This document shows positions 8,739-17,999 of a stretch of DNA of 64,000 bases, piece after piece. The position numbers and the translations under genes are program-made. The stretch is from Lysobacter sp. S4-A87 (lineage in GTDB: Bacteria; Pseudomonadota; Gammaproteobacteria; Xanthomonadales; Xanthomonadaceae): positions 2,666,001-2,730,000 of the forward strand of contig NZ_CP093341.1 of assembly GCF_022637455.1 (NCBI RefSeq), read 5' to 3'. A model generated the notes under the pieces. The model worked only from the letters and a program-made list of their open reading frames with translations, was not told the origin of the DNA and made no database searches. The stretch's first letter is position 1, and the number at the start of each line of letters is the position of its first letter.

Positions 8739-11156
8739 ATGCGTTTTATCCGCTACAGGTTCGGCGAGTTCGAGCTCGACCCGGCATCGCGCGAACTCTG
8801 GTGTTCGGGCGAGCGCCGTCCCGTGCCGCTCAAGTCACTCGAGTGCCTCGCTTACCTGGTGGCCCACCGCGAACGCGCGGTCGGCCGCGACGAACTCATT
8901 TCCGCCGTCTGGGGGCGCACCGAGGTCAGCGACACGGTGGTGGCGCAGACAATGCGTCGCGCCCGCAAGGCGCTGGACGACGCCGGCGACCGCCAGACCA
9001 TCGTGCGCACGGTGCAGAACTTCGGCTATCGCTGGGTGGCGCCGGTCGAGGTGGTGGAAGCGCGTGCGGAAGAATCGAATGCACGGACGGCAGCCGCCCC
9101 CGAAGCGACACCCCTGACCGAAGCTGCCGGGCAGTCGCCGGTCTCCACGCCAGTTCCCGAGCCGTCGCCGGCGCCAGCACCGGACCGCACTGACGCGCAG
9201 TCGTCACCCGGTGTTGCCGCTGGCGCACGCAGGCCCTGGCCGCGGCTGCTGGCGGCCGGGCTGCTCGTGATCGTGTTGATCGCCGGGGCATGGTGGCTGC
9301 GAGAAAATCGATCGGGCACGCAAACTGCGCCGCCCGCTGCGGTGGCAAACGGCGTGATCGTGCTGCCGGTCAGCATCGAACCGCCCGACCCGGAGTTCAC
9401 CTGGGTGCGCCTGGGCGCCATGGAGTACGTCGCCGGGCGCCTGCGCGCCAGCGAGCTGAAGGTGACGCCGAGCGAACAGACGCTGCATCTGAACGCAGCC
9501 ATGGGCAAGGACGTCAACGCCGGCACGGCCATGCCCAGCGACGCGCAACTCCAGCAGGTGCTGGCCGAGAGCGGTGCGCACTGGCTGCTGGTTCCGCATG
9601 CGCAGCGCGATCGTGATCGCTGGCGCGTGCAGTTGCGTGCGCTCGACCGTCGTTCGGAAGTGCGCGTGGACGCACAGGGCGACACACCCCTGCAGGCCAT
9701 GGCCGTCGCCAGCGACGCGTGGATGCGCCGGATCGGTCGCGCGCCGTCGGCGCTGGCAGGCCCGACGCCGCTGGTCGAACGACTCCAGCGCGTTGATGCC
9801 GAACTCGACGCCGGCCAACTCGACGCCGCGCGCGAGCAGATCGTCCGCGCCCCTGTGGCGCAACGCAGCGACCCGCGCATGCTGGTTCGCGAAGGCCAGC
9901 TTGAGTATCGGGCCGGCCGCATCGACGAGGCGCAACAACTGTTCGACCGCGCGATGGCTGGCGACACCGCCACGGCCGACGCCGCTACGCGCGCAAAGGG
10001 TCTGATGGGGCTCGGCGCGGTTGCCCTGCGGCAACGGCGTTTCGAAGATGCCGAAGCACGCTACGCACAAGCTCTGTCGCTGCTGCGGGCTCCAGCGGGC
10101 GGCGCGGAGGATCCGGTCTTGCTGGGCAACGCGTACAACGGCCGCGGCGTGGCCCGGATCCGTCGCAACGATCTCGACGGCGCGGTCAGCGACCTCGGCC
10201 TGGCGCGCGTGGCCATGCAGCAGAACGGCGATACCGTGTCGGCGGCGATGGTGGGCTCCAACCTCGGAAGGCTCGAGGCCATACGCGGCCATCTGCCGCA
10301 GGCCGTGCAGGAGTTCGACAGTTCCATCGCAGTATTCGAGCGCTACCAGGTGCTCGACTACCTCGCTGCGACGCTGCAGGCGAAAGCATCGGCACAGCTG
10401 GCGATGGTGCAGCCGGCCCAGGCCCTGCAAACCCTGGAGCGGACGCGGCCCCTGTCCGGATCGATCGAGGACCCGACGCTGCGCAGCGCATTGGCGATCA
10501 CCCAGGTTGGCGTACTGATCGCGAACGGGTTGCTCGACGGGGCGCAGCGTGAACTTCAAGCCTTGCCCGACGACCCGGTGGACGACACCGACGGCACGCT
10601 GTCCGGTTTGAAGATGCGGCTGGCGATCGCACGCGGCGATCGCGCTCAGGCGGCGGCGTTGGCGGCGCGGGTGCGACCGGCGTCTCCTCCGACCGACGAC
10701 GGCGTGGTGGTGACGGCCGTGCAGGCCGCCGGCAACGCGACCGACGCCCGCGGCTGGCGCGCCCTGATCACGCCGGAACCCTCGTCGAATTCCGACGAGA
10801 GCGCACTGACGGCAATGTTCGCCACGGCCGTTGTCGAGCGCCGCTTCGGTGATCGCCGTGCAGCACTTGCCGCGGCCACCAGCGCGGCCCTGCTGGCCGG
10901 CCGCGATGGCAGCCCGGACGACCGCCTGCGCATGTCCGTCATCCGCGCGCTGTTGCTGATCGACGACGGACAACTGCAGGAAGCCACGGCGGTGCTGGGT
11001 GAGCTGGACCCGTATGCGTCGGTCGACTATCGCGTGGCATGGCTGGCCTGGACGCTGTACCAGCGCAGCGGCAACCCGGCCATGGCGAAGCGATCACTGG
11101 CCCGCGCCGAAGCCCTGCGTGGACAGAGGCCGCTGATGGCGGAGCCGCTGCTGTAG
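8739..11156 (+). CDS. CadC/ToxR-like membrane-spanning regulator with TPR sensor region
   Basis: An 805-residue one-component regulator. Residues 1-100 form an OmpR/PhoB-type winged helix (FGEFELDPASREL ... NFGYRWVAP). A Pro/Ala-rich linker (about 105-165) leads to a single transmembrane helix (about 167-187, LLAAGLLVIVLIAGAWW). The large C-terminal region, probably periplasmic, is helical with several TPR-like repeats. This is the architecture of CadC-type regulators, which bind DNA from the membrane without a kinase. It lies 100 bp downstream of the adhesin-protease-inhibitor genes, on the same strand, so regulation of that module is plausible but unproven. No partner kinase is nearby. Confidence 0.82.
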   Translation: MRFIRYRFGEFELDPASRELWCSGERRPVPLKSLECLAYLVAHRERAVGRDELISAVWGRTEVSDTVVAQTMRRARKALDDAGDRQTIVRTVQNFGYRWVAPVEVVEARAEESNARTAAAPEATPLTEAAGQSPVSTPVPEPSPAPAPDRTDAQSSPGVAAGARRPWPRLLAAGLLVIVLIAGAWWLRENRSGTQTAPPAAVANGVIVLPVSIEPPDPEFTWVRLGAMEYVAGRLRASELKVTPSEQTLHLNAAMGKDVNAGTAMPSDAQLQQVLAESGAHWLLVPHAQRDRDRWRVQLRALDRRSEVRVDAQGDTPLQAMAVASDAWMRRIGRAPSALAGPTPLVERLQRVDAELDAGQLDAAREQIVRAPVAQRSDPRMLVREGQLEYRAGRIDEAQQLFDRAMAGDTATADAATRAKGLMGLGAVALRQRRFEDAEARYAQALSLLRAPAGGAEDPVLLGNAYNGRGVARIRRNDLDGAVSDLGLARVAMQQNGDTVSAAMVGSNLGRLEAIRGHLPQAVQEFDSSIAVFERYQVLDYLAATLQAKASAQLAMVQPAQALQTLERTRPLSGSIEDPTLRSALAITQVGVLIANGLLDGAQRELQALPDDPVDDTDGTLSGLKMRLAIARGDRAQAAALAARVRPASPPTDDGVVVTAVQAAGNATDARGWRALITPEPSSNSDESALTAMFATAVVERRFGDRRAALAAATSAALLAGRDGSPDDRLRMSVIRALLLIDDGQLQEATAVLGELDPYASVDYRVAWLAWTLYQRSGNPAMAKRSLARAEALRGQRPLMAEPLL

Positions 11157-11228
11157 CGTATGTCGGCTTCCGACCCCCAAGCAGACGAGTTCTGCCATCG
11201 AGCGGGCTGCTCGACTGCGGCCTTCTAG

Positions 11229-11679
11229 TTGAACCACCATGCAAGCCTTCAAGAACGCCCCGCATCGTCAGCAGGATGCGACCAGGGTGCACCCAAGCGC
11301 GTTCCCGATGCCGAAACTCCATACGTCGCGGTCGAAGGCACGCCGGCGACGGATATCGAAGAGGCCAGGTGGCTCCGCCGCAATGGCTATCCAACGCCAA
11401 CCGAGCTTCTGCAGCTCCAGGCGTCACGGAAGTCTCTATGCCTACTACGGAGTGTCCGCGATCTATCGCAATCATCCGGGTTTCAAGAACTACATCGAAG
11501 CTGCCGCTTTTCTTCGTGTTGCCTACATCCTGGGTGATGGCAAGGCCGCCGGACAGATCCTGAAGGACTTTCCCAAGTACGGTCCGGTCGACTACACGAT
11601 CATCGATCGAAGGGCGTCGTCGCTCTACCGGACATTCGCCAAGGAGAGGAGGCCGAGCGTCCGGCCCGTCTCGCGCTGA
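11229..11679 (+). pseudogene. Frameshifted hypothetical gene
   Basis: Protein-like sequence is split over two frames. The first part, around 11300-11430, reads VAVEGTPATDIEEARWLRR then NGYPTPTELLQLQ. The second, from about 11430 to the stop at 11679, is one frame later and reads GSLYAYYGVSAIYRNHPG, NYIEAAAFLRVAYILGDGKA and VDYTIIDRRASSLY. Neither frame alone makes a convincing protein, because each turns into Arg/Ser-rich noise where the other becomes sensible. A single-base insertion near 11430-11440 would explain it. The joined product would be a helical protein of about 130 residues that I do not recognise, resembling sel1/TPR-like helical hypotheticals of this family. Upstream sequence (11157-11290) shows no clear start, so the N-terminus may be degraded too. 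A sequencing error is the alternative explanation. Confidence 0.5.
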
Positions 11680-11700
11680 CTTCGGCGCAGCGGGCTGCCA

Positions 11701-11729
11701 AAAGAAAACGCCCCGCATTGCGGGGCGTT
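11701..11729 (-). terminator. Rho-independent terminator of rho
   Basis: ACGCCCCGC (11709-11717), a 3-nt loop and GCGGGGCGT (11721-11729) form a perfect 9-bp stem. On the minus strand it is followed by TTTTCTTTT, placing it 23 bp beyond the rho stop codon. Read on the plus strand the stem is followed by only a short T run, so it serves mainly rho. Confidence 0.85.
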
Positions 11730-11751
11730 CTCGTCACGACTGTCGCAAGAC

Positions 11752-13515
11752 TCAGCGCTTCATCGAACTGAAGAACTCGTCGTTCGACTTGGTCGTCTTC
11801 ATCTTGTCGAGCAGGAACTCCATCGCGCCGATCTCGTCCATGCCGTGCAGCAGCTTGCGCAGGATCCAGATCTTCTGCAGCAGTTCCGGTTCGATCAGCA
11901 GGTCCTCGCGGCGGGTGCCGGAGCGATTGATGTCGATGGCCGGGTAGACGCGCTTCTCGGCGATGCGGCGGTTGAGGTGCACTTCCGAGTTGCCGGTGCC
12001 CTTGAACTCTTCGTAGATCACCTCGTCCATCTTGCTGCCGGTGTCGACCAGCGCAGTGGCAATAATGGTCAGCGAGCCGCCCTCTTCGACGTTGCGCGCG
12101 GCGCCGAAGAAACGCTTCGGGCGGTGCAACGCGTTGGCGTCGACACCACCGGTCAGGACCTTGCCCGACGACGGCACGACGTTGTTGTAGGCACGGGCCA
12201 GGCGGGTGATCGAGTCGAGCAGGATGACCACGTCCTTCTTGTGCTCGACCAGGCGCTTGGCGCGCTCGATCACCATTTCGGCGACCTGCACGTGGCGCGC
12301 GGCCGGCTCGTCGAAGGTCGAGGAGACGACTTCGCCGCGCACGGTGCGCTGCATCTCGGTCACTTCTTCCGGACGCTCGTCCACCAGCAGCACGATCAGG
12401 TGCACGTCCGGGTGGTTGTGCGTGATGGCCGTGGCCACCTGCTGCATCATCATCGTCTTGCCGGCCTTGGGCGGCGAGACGATCAGGGCGCGCTGGCCTT
12501 TGCCCTGCGGCGCCATCAGGTCGAGGATGCGGCCGGTGATGTCCTCGGTCGAACCGTCGCCGCGCTCGAGGCGGAACTTGCGACGCGGGAACAGCGGCGT
12601 CAGGTTCTCGAACAGGACCTTGTTCTTGCTCGCTTCCAGCGGCTCGCCGTTGATCGTGTCGACCACGGCCAGGGCGAAGTAGCGCTCGCCGTCCTTCGGC
12701 CAGCGGATGCGGCCCGACAGGTGGTCACCGGTGCGCAGGTTGAAGCGGCGGATCTGGCTGGGCGAGATGTAAGTGTCGTCCGGACCGGCCAGGTAGCTGG
12801 CTTCATGCGAGCGCAGGAAGCCGAAGCCGTCGGGCAGGATTTCCAGCACGCCGTCGGCGGCGACGCCCTCGCCATGGCGGGTCAGGACCTTGAGCAGGGC
12901 GAAGATGACGTCCTGCTTGCGGGCACGGGCGACACCTTCCTGGATCTGCAGGGTGTCGGCGAGGTCGAGCAGCTTGTTCGCCGGCATCCGCTTGAGGTCG
13001 CCCAGCGAGTACTGCGGGAAACCCTCGGGAACCTGCGGGTGCGGGCGCGGCACGAACTGCTCGCCGTTGCCACCGTCGTCTTCCATGCCACCCTGGAAGC
13101 GGTCGCGCTGGCGGTCACGGCGGTTGCGGAAGCGGTCGCGGCGGTTGTTGCGGCCGCCTTCGTCGCCGCCCTGGCCCTGCTGGCCCTGGCCGCCCTGGCC
13201 CTGCTGGCCCTGGTGCCGGTTCTGGCCCTGGCCCTGGTTCTGGCCCTGGTTCTGGCCGCCCTGGCCACGCTGGCCCTGGCCGCCTTCGCCGCCCTGCTGG
13301 GCGGGAGCGCCGTCGGCACGCGATTCAGTGGGAGCGGCAGCCGGTGCAGGCGCGCTGGGAGCGGGGGCGGCCGGCGGCGGAGCTTCCGCACGCGGCGCCG
13401 GAGCGCTTTCGGATGGGGTCTGTGCGGCGGCGGCGTTGTCGGCGGCCTTGCTCACACGCGGCTTGCGCACGCGCTTTTCGGCGGTGTCGCCAGCGTCGGG
13501 GGTGTTATCGGACAA
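11752..13515 (-). CDS. rho: Transcription termination factor Rho with long disordered N-terminus
   Basis: Hexameric RNA-dependent ATPase that ends transcription. The conserved core begins at about residue 170 ([19 protein letters not shown], the Rho N domain), continues through the RNA-binding cold-shock-like domain and reaches the Walker A PPKAGKT (Lys353), with [13 protein letters not shown] and [14 protein letters not shown] in the motor. Total length is 587 residues against about 420 in E. coli. The extra 168 residues hold a Pro/Ala-rich segment (38-62), a Gln/Gly-rich tract (about 73-119) and a basic [19 protein letters not shown] stretch (about 122-140). The start is a TTG with GAGGAA 7 bp upstream. 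It follows trxA (258 bp gap), a pairing common in gammaproteobacteria, and ends at a strong intrinsic terminator. Confidence 0.97.
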   Translation of the reverse strand: MSDNTPDAGDTAEKRVRKPRVSKAADNAAAAQTPSESAPAPRAEAPPPAAPAPSAPAPAAAPTESRADGAPAQQGGEGGQGQRGQGGQNQGQNQGQGQNRHQGQQGQGGQGQQGQGGDEGGRNNRRDRFRNRRDRQRDRFQGGMEDDGGNGEQFVPRPHPQVPEGFPQYSLGDLKRMPANKLLDLADTLQIQEGVARARKQDVIFALLKVLTRHGEGVAADGVLEILPDGFGFLRSHEASYLAGPDDTYISPSQIRRFNLRTGDHLSGRIRWPKDGERYFALAVVDTINGEPLEASKNKVLFENLTPLFPRRKFRLERGDGSTEDITGRILDLMAPQGKGQRALIVSPPKAGKTMMMQQVATAITHNHPDVHLIVLLVDERPEEVTEMQRTVRGEVVSSTFDEPAARHVQVAEMVIERAKRLVEHKKDVVILLDSITRLARAYNNVVPSSGKVLTGGVDANALHRPKRFFGAARNVEEGGSLTIIATALVDTGSKMDEVIYEEFKGTGNSEVHLNRRIAEKRVYPAIDINRSGTRREDLLIEPELLQKIWILRKLLHGMDEIGAMEFLLDKMKTTKSNDEFFSSMKR

Positions 13516-13772
13516 GCAGGGATTCCTCGCTAAGGCGAGCGCTCGCAGACGGCGAGCGGGACGTCAGGGACGATGGGTTATCAGAGGGGGTGCGGCGCCG
13601 CGACTGGTCACGCGACAGGTCTGCGGAAACGCCGGGTGAGACGAAACTAGCACTGCCAAAGCGTGGCGGCAAGCGTCTGGACAGGGGGCGTTCACATCGC
13701 CGGAGAGGCCGGCGGAGCTGCGCCCGCGGGCGGGCGCAGCGGAGGGGCTCGTGGGCGGGCCGGGGCCCGGCC

Positions 13773-14099
13773 TCAGAGCGCCTTGTCGATCATCTGGCTC
13801 AGCTGGGCCTTGCCCACGGCGCCGATCTGGGTGGCCTGGACCTGGCCGTTCTTGAACAGCAGCAGCATCGGGATCGAGCGCACGTGGTACTTCATGGCCG
13901 TGTTGCGGTTGTGGTCGACATTGACCTTGGCGATCTTGACCTTGCCCTCGTAGGCGGCGGCCAGCTCGTCCAGGGCCGGGGCGATCATCTTGCACGGGCC
14001 GCACCATTCCGCCCAGAAGTCCACCAGGACCGGCTCGGACGACTGCAGCACGGCGGCATCGAAATCGGCATCGCCGACGTGCAAAATTTTCTCGCTCAC
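13773..14099 (-). CDS. trxA: Thioredoxin
   Basis: Cytoplasmic disulfide reductase of 108 residues, the normal length. The active site WCGPCK is at residues 31-36, the cis-proline is in SIPMLLLF, and DFWAEWCGPCKMIAPALDEL is the classical thioredoxin signature. The start is GTG with CAGGAG 6 bp upstream. It is transcribed toward rho and away from rhlB, the same neighbourhood as in E. coli (rhlB-trxA-rho). Confidence 0.97.
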   Translation of the reverse strand: MSEKILHVGDADFDAAVLQSSEPVLVDFWAEWCGPCKMIAPALDELAAAYEGKVKIAKVNVDHNRNTAMKYHVRSIPMLLLFKNGQVQATQIGAVGKAQLSQMIDKAL

Positions 14100-14136
14100 G
14101 GGGTTCTCCTGCGGGTTGGAACGTCAGCCGGGGGGC

Positions 14137-14184
14137 GGCACGGGCCGCCGGCCCGGCTAGGGCCGGCCCGGGACCGGCGGTGCC
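14137..14184. repeat. Large GC-rich imperfect hairpin between trxA and rhlB
   Basis: GGCAC (14137-14141) pairs with GTGCC (14180-14184), CCGCCGG (14145-14151) pairs with CCGGCGG (14174-14180), and inner GGCCGG-type complementarity continues toward the loop. It lies in the divergent promoter region 14100-14386. On the plus strand it precedes the rhlB leader. It could be a transcribed structure or just GC-rich palindromic sequence. Confidence 0.4.
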
Positions 14185-14386
14185 GGATCGGGCGTTACGG
14201 TAAACTGGGGCGTTTCGCGGCGACTTCAAGCCCGCCGCCGACACCCGAACCGAGCCGGCCCGATGAGGCATGACCCTCTCTGGGACCGGCCCCGGCAGTC
14301 TGCGATGCGGACGCCACCCACGCAAGCGCACCGGTGCAAAACTGCATACCGCAGATAGCACGGTCCGCGCGGACAGACTGAAGCTG

Positions 14387-16123
14387 ATGAGCGACAAGCC
14401 CCTAACCGATATTTCTTTCTCGACCTACGACCTGCATCCGAGCCTGTTGGCCGGACTCGAGGCCGCAGGATTCACTCGCTGCACCCCGATCCAGGCACTG
14501 ACGCTGCCGATCGCACTGACCGGACGTGACGTCGCCGGCCAGGCCCAGACCGGCACCGGCAAGACGCTGGCGTTCCTGGTCGCGGTGATCAACCGCCTGC
14601 TGACGCGTCCGGCGCTGGCCGAGCGCAAGCCCGAGGACCCGCGCGCGCTGATCCTGGCGCCGACGCGCGAACTGGCGATCCAGATCCACAAGGACGCGGT
14701 CAAGTTCGGCAGCGACCTGGGCCTGAAGTTCGCCCTGGTCTACGGCGGCGTCGACTACGACAAGCAGCGCGAGCTGCTGCAGAAGGGCGCCGACGTCATC
14801 ATCGCCACGCCCGGCCGCCTGATCGACTACGTCAAGCAGCACAAGGTCGTTTCGCTCCATGCCTGCGAAGTCTGCGTGCTCGACGAAGCCGACCGCATGT
14901 TCGACCTGGGCTTCATCAAGGACATCCGTTTCCTGCTGCGCCGCATGCCGATCCGCACCGAGCGGCAGACGCTGCTGTTCTCGGCCACGCTCAGCCACCG
15001 CGTGCTGGAGCTGGCGTACGAGCACATGAACGAGCCTGAGAAGGTGGTCGTCGAGACCGAGTTCATTACTGCAGCCAAGGTCCGCCAGAAGGTTTACTTC
15101 CCGGCCGACGAAGAGAAGATCCCGCTGTTGCTGGGCCTGCTCTCGCGCAGCGAAGGTGCGCGCACGATGGTGTTCGTCAACACCAAGGCGTTCGTCGAAC
15201 GCGTTGCGCGTGCGCTCGAGCGCGGCGGCTACCGCGTCGGCGTGCTGTCGGGCGACGTGCCGCAGAAGAAGCGCGAATCGCTGCTCAACAAGTTCCAGAA
15301 GGGCCAGCTCGAGATCCTCGTCGCCACCGACGTGGCTGCGCGCGGCCTGCATATCGACGGCGTTTCGCACGTCTACAACTACGATCTGCCGTTCGATGCC
15401 GAGGACTATGTCCACCGCATCGGCCGTACCGCCCGTCTGGGCGCCGAGGGCGACGCGATCAGCTTCGCCTGCGAGCGCTATGCGATGTCGCTGCCGGACA
15501 TCGAGGCCTACATCGAGCAGAAGCTGCCGGTAGTGGCGGTCGAGCCCGACCTGCTGGTCGCGCTGCCGCGCACGCCGCGCGAAGTGCCGGCCGGCGAGCC
15601 GGGCGAAGAAGAAGAAAGCATTGGCGCGATCTTCAAGGAAGCGCGCGAACAGCGTGCAGCCGACGAGGAGCGTCGTGGCGGTGGCAAGGGTCGCAGCGGC
15701 AGCAGTGCCGGTGGCCCGCGTCGCAGCAGTGGCGGTCGCAGCGATGGTCGCCCGGGCGAGCGTCGTGAAGGCGGAGCGCCGCGTGGCGAGCGCAAGCCGC
15801 GCGCGGCCGCAGCCGTCGCCGAGGCCGGTGCATCGGTCGTGGCTGCGCCGGTCGTCGCCGCGGTCACCGCGCCCACGCCGGGCCTGGCCGATGCCGAGCG
15901 CGCGCCGCGCAAGCGCCGTCGCCGTCGCGGCGGCAAGCGCGTCGAGGGCAACGGTGAAGCCACAGCCGCATCGGCCGCCGCGCCGCAGAGCAAGGGAACC
16001 CAGCAGGTGCATGCGCAGAAGCCGCCGAAGGCCGCCGCGTCGGGCGAGAAGACCGGCCTGCTCAACCGCATCGGCCGCAGCCTGAAGTCGCTGATCACCC
16101 GCGCGCCGCGCAGTCAGCACTGA
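14387..16123 (+). CDS. rhlB: ATP-dependent RNA helicase RhlB
   Basis: DEAD-box RNA helicase, a degradosome partner in gammaproteobacteria, 578 residues from the ATG at 14387 ([20 protein letters not shown]). Motifs in order: Q motif [14 protein letters not shown], Walker A AQTGTGKT (Lys59), [20 protein letters not shown] at 166-169, SAT, and [10 protein letters not shown]. After about residue 400 the tail is long, Gly/Arg/Ser-rich and basic ([16 protein letters not shown]-type and [11 protein letters not shown]), probably an unstructured RNA-binding extension. E. coli RhlB is about 420 residues, and the longer form is usual in Xanthomonadaceae. It is divergent from trxA-rho, so an RNA helicase and Rho lie side by side. 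Confidence 0.95.
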   Translation: MSDKPLTDISFSTYDLHPSLLAGLEAAGFTRCTPIQALTLPIALTGRDVAGQAQTGTGKTLAFLVAVINRLLTRPALAERKPEDPRALILAPTRELAIQIHKDAVKFGSDLGLKFALVYGGVDYDKQRELLQKGADVIIATPGRLIDYVKQHKVVSLHACEVCVLDEADRMFDLGFIKDIRFLLRRMPIRTERQTLLFSATLSHRVLELAYEHMNEPEKVVVETEFITAAKVRQKVYFPADEEKIPLLLGLLSRSEGARTMVFVNTKAFVERVARALERGGYRVGVLSGDVPQKKRESLLNKFQKGQLEILVATDVAARGLHIDGVSHVYNYDLPFDAEDYVHRIGRTARLGAEGDAISFACERYAMSLPDIEAYIEQKLPVVAVEPDLLVALPRTPREVPAGEPGEEEESIGAIFKEAREQRAADEERRGGGKGRSGSSAGGPRRSSGGRSDGRPGERREGGAPRGERKPRAAAAVAEAGASVVAAPVVAAVTAPTPGLADAERAPRKRRRRRGGKRVEGNGEATAASAAAPQSKGTQQVHAQKPPKAAASGEKTGLLNRIGRSLKSLITRAPRSQH

Positions 16124-16131
16124 CGCCTGAA

Positions 16132-16187
16132 GCCCTCTCGGTCCTGAGCCCCTCTCCCGCTGGCGGGAGAGGGGTTGGGGTGAGGGC
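16132..16187. repeat. REP-like palindrome (GCCCTC...GAGGGC type)
   Basis: CCCCTCTCCCGC (16149-16160), a 2-nt loop and GCGGGAGAGGGG (16163-16174) form a perfect 12-bp stem. It is flanked by GCCCTCTCGG on the left and TTGGGGTGAGGGC on the right. The same outer ends recur at 55604-55685 around a different inner palindrome. It sits just after rhlB and may stabilise or end its mRNA. Confidence 0.75.
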
Positions 16188-16312
16188 AGGGGCGGAAGAA
16201 GGGCGCGCAACTCCGATCACCGTCGCGGATTTCATGCCGTGCCAGTTCCCGCCGCTGGCCTTCCTCGCCCGCGCCACCGATACTTGGCGGCACGAGCAAG
16301 CACCGGTGAGCG

Positions 16313-16999
16313 ATGAGCGTCCTGCGCTTCGACAATGTCAGCAAGCGATACAGCGGCGGCCACGACGCGCTGAGCGAAGTCAGCTTTGAAGTGGCGCCGG
16401 GCGAGATGCTGTTCGTGACCGGCCATTCCGGTGCCGGCAAGAGCACCCTGCTCAAACTCATCCATCTTTCCGAACGGCCCAGCCGCGGCGCCGTGCTGTT
16501 CGGTGACCGCAACCTGCTCAAGGTGCGCGGCCGCCGCATCGCCCTGCACCGTCGCGACGTCGGCGTGGTCTTCCAGGACCACCGCCTGCTCGCCGACCGC
16601 AGCGTCGCCGACAACGTCGCCCTGCCGCTGATCCTGCGTGGCCTGCGCCGTGGCGACATCGGCAAGCGCGTGCGCAGCGTGCTCGACAAGGTCGGCCTGG
16701 GTGCGCGTGCCGAAGCCCTGCCGACGCAACTGTCGGCCGGCGAACAGCAACGCGTCGGCATCGCCCGTGCCATCGTTGGCGAACCGCGCCTGCTGGTGGC
16801 GGACGAACCCACCGGCAATCTCGATCCCACTTTGTCGGCCGAAATCATGGCGCTGTTCGAGTCGCTGCCCGAGCGCGGCACCAGCGTGCTGGTCGCCAGC
16901 CACGACCTGGCGCTGGTCAAGCGCATGAAAAAGCGCGTGCTCGTGCTCAACCAGGGCCGCCTGGTCGACGACATCTCGCCGGAGGACCTGGCCCAGTGA
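16313..16999 (+). CDS. ftsE: Cell division ATP-binding protein FtsE
   Basis: ABC-type ATPase of the FtsEX complex, which couples the divisome to peptidoglycan hydrolases at the septum. It has 228 residues, the normal size. Walker A is GHSGAGKST (about residues 36-44), the Q loop is VVFQDHRLL, the ABC signature is LSAGEQQR and Walker B is LLVADEPTGNLDP, followed by the switch His in VASHD. Its last 4 bp overlap the GTG start of ftsX, so the two are translationally coupled. Confidence 0.97.
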   Translation: MSVLRFDNVSKRYSGGHDALSEVSFEVAPGEMLFVTGHSGAGKSTLLKLIHLSERPSRGAVLFGDRNLLKVRGRRIALHRRDVGVVFQDHRLLADRSVADNVALPLILRGLRRGDIGKRVRSVLDKVGLGARAEALPTQLSAGEQQRVGIARAIVGEPRLLVADEPTGNLDPTLSAEIMALFESLPERGTSVLVASHDLALVKRMKKRVLVLNQGRLVDDISPEDLAQ

Positions 17000-17988
17000 G
17001 CGCGTCCTCGCAGGAAGCGACCAAGCCCCAGGCCCCTGCCGCGAAGACGCGTCCGCAGGCGCCGCGCTCGCGCCTGGGCACCTGGTTCGACCACCACCTC
17101 TACAGTCTGGTCGCCAGCCTCGGCCGCATGTTCCACAAGCCCTGGGCGACCGCGCTGACCATCGGCGTGATGGCGGTGGCGATCACCCTGCCGCTGGGCC
17201 TGTGGGCGGCACTGGGCAACATCGAGCGCTTCACCGGTTCGGTCCAGCAGGCGCGCCAGATCAGCCTCTTCCTCAAGCCGGCGGTTGCCCTCGACCGTGC
17301 CCGCGCGCTCGCCGACGAGCTGCGCGGCCGTGCCGACGTCGCCGCGCTGGAACTGCGCACACCCGAACAGGGCATGCAGGAACTGCGCGAGCACAGCGGC
17401 CTGGGTGAAGCCATTGCCGCAGTCACGTCGGATGGAGGCGAGGGCAATCCATTGCCGAGCGTGTTGATCGTCAGTCCAAAGGGCGACGAGGCCATGCTCG
17501 CGGCATCGCTGGCCAACCTGCCCGATGTCGACGTCGTCCAGCACGACGCCGGCTGGCGCCAGCGCCTGGACAGCTGGCTGCGCTTCGGCGTCCGCCTGGC
17601 CTGGGTGCTGGCAGTCCTGCTCGGCCTGGGCGCGCTGCTGGTGGTAGGCAATACGGTGCGCCTGGACATCCAGGCGCGCCGCGAGGAAATCGCCGTGCTG
17701 CAGCAGCTCGGCGCGACCGACGGCTTCATTCGCCGGCCCTTCCTTTATCTGGGCCTGAGCTACGGCCTGGTCGCAGGCGCGATCGCGCTGGCGCTGTTGA
17801 CGGCCGCCGACCAGGCGCTGCGCGACCCGCTGGCCGACCTCGCCCGCAGTTATGGCAGCAGCTTCACCCTGCGCGGTTTCGACCTGCGCCAGGCCGCGGC
17901 CATCGTTTTCGGGTCCGGCCTGCTCGGCTGGATCGGCGCCGGTCTCGTTACCGGTCATTACCTGCGCCAGACCCGGCCCATCTCGTAA
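16996..17988 (+). CDS. ftsX: Cell division protein FtsX
   Basis: Membrane subunit of FtsEX, 330 residues. An Ala/Pro/Arg-rich cytoplasmic N-terminus is followed by a first membrane helix (about 55-75), a periplasmic domain (about 80-190) that contacts hydrolase activators in relatives, and three more helices in the FtsX permease fold with the RLDIQARREEIAVLQQLGATDGFIR signature between helices 2 and 3. It starts at a GTG inside the end of ftsE (GTGA overlap). Eleven base pairs separate it from the response-regulator gene. Confidence 0.96.
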   Translation: MSASSQEATKPQAPAAKTRPQAPRSRLGTWFDHHLYSLVASLGRMFHKPWATALTIGVMAVAITLPLGLWAALGNIERFTGSVQQARQISLFLKPAVALDRARALADELRGRADVAALELRTPEQGMQELREHSGLGEAIAAVTSDGGEGNPLPSVLIVSPKGDEAMLAASLANLPDVDVVQHDAGWRQRLDSWLRFGVRLAWVLAVLLGLGALLVVGNTVRLDIQARREEIAVLQQLGATDGFIRRPFLYLGLSYGLVAGAIALALLTAADQALRDPLADLARSYGSSFTLRGFDLRQAAAIVFGSGLLGWIGAGLVTGHYLRQTRPIS

Positions 17989-17999
17989 GCAGTGAACGC

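Noticed and set aside
13750-13772. Terminator between trxA and rho (GCCGGG-G-CCCGGC)
   Set aside because: The palindrome has a 1-nt loop and no T run. It is probably incidental GC-rich sequence, and trxA may read through to rho.
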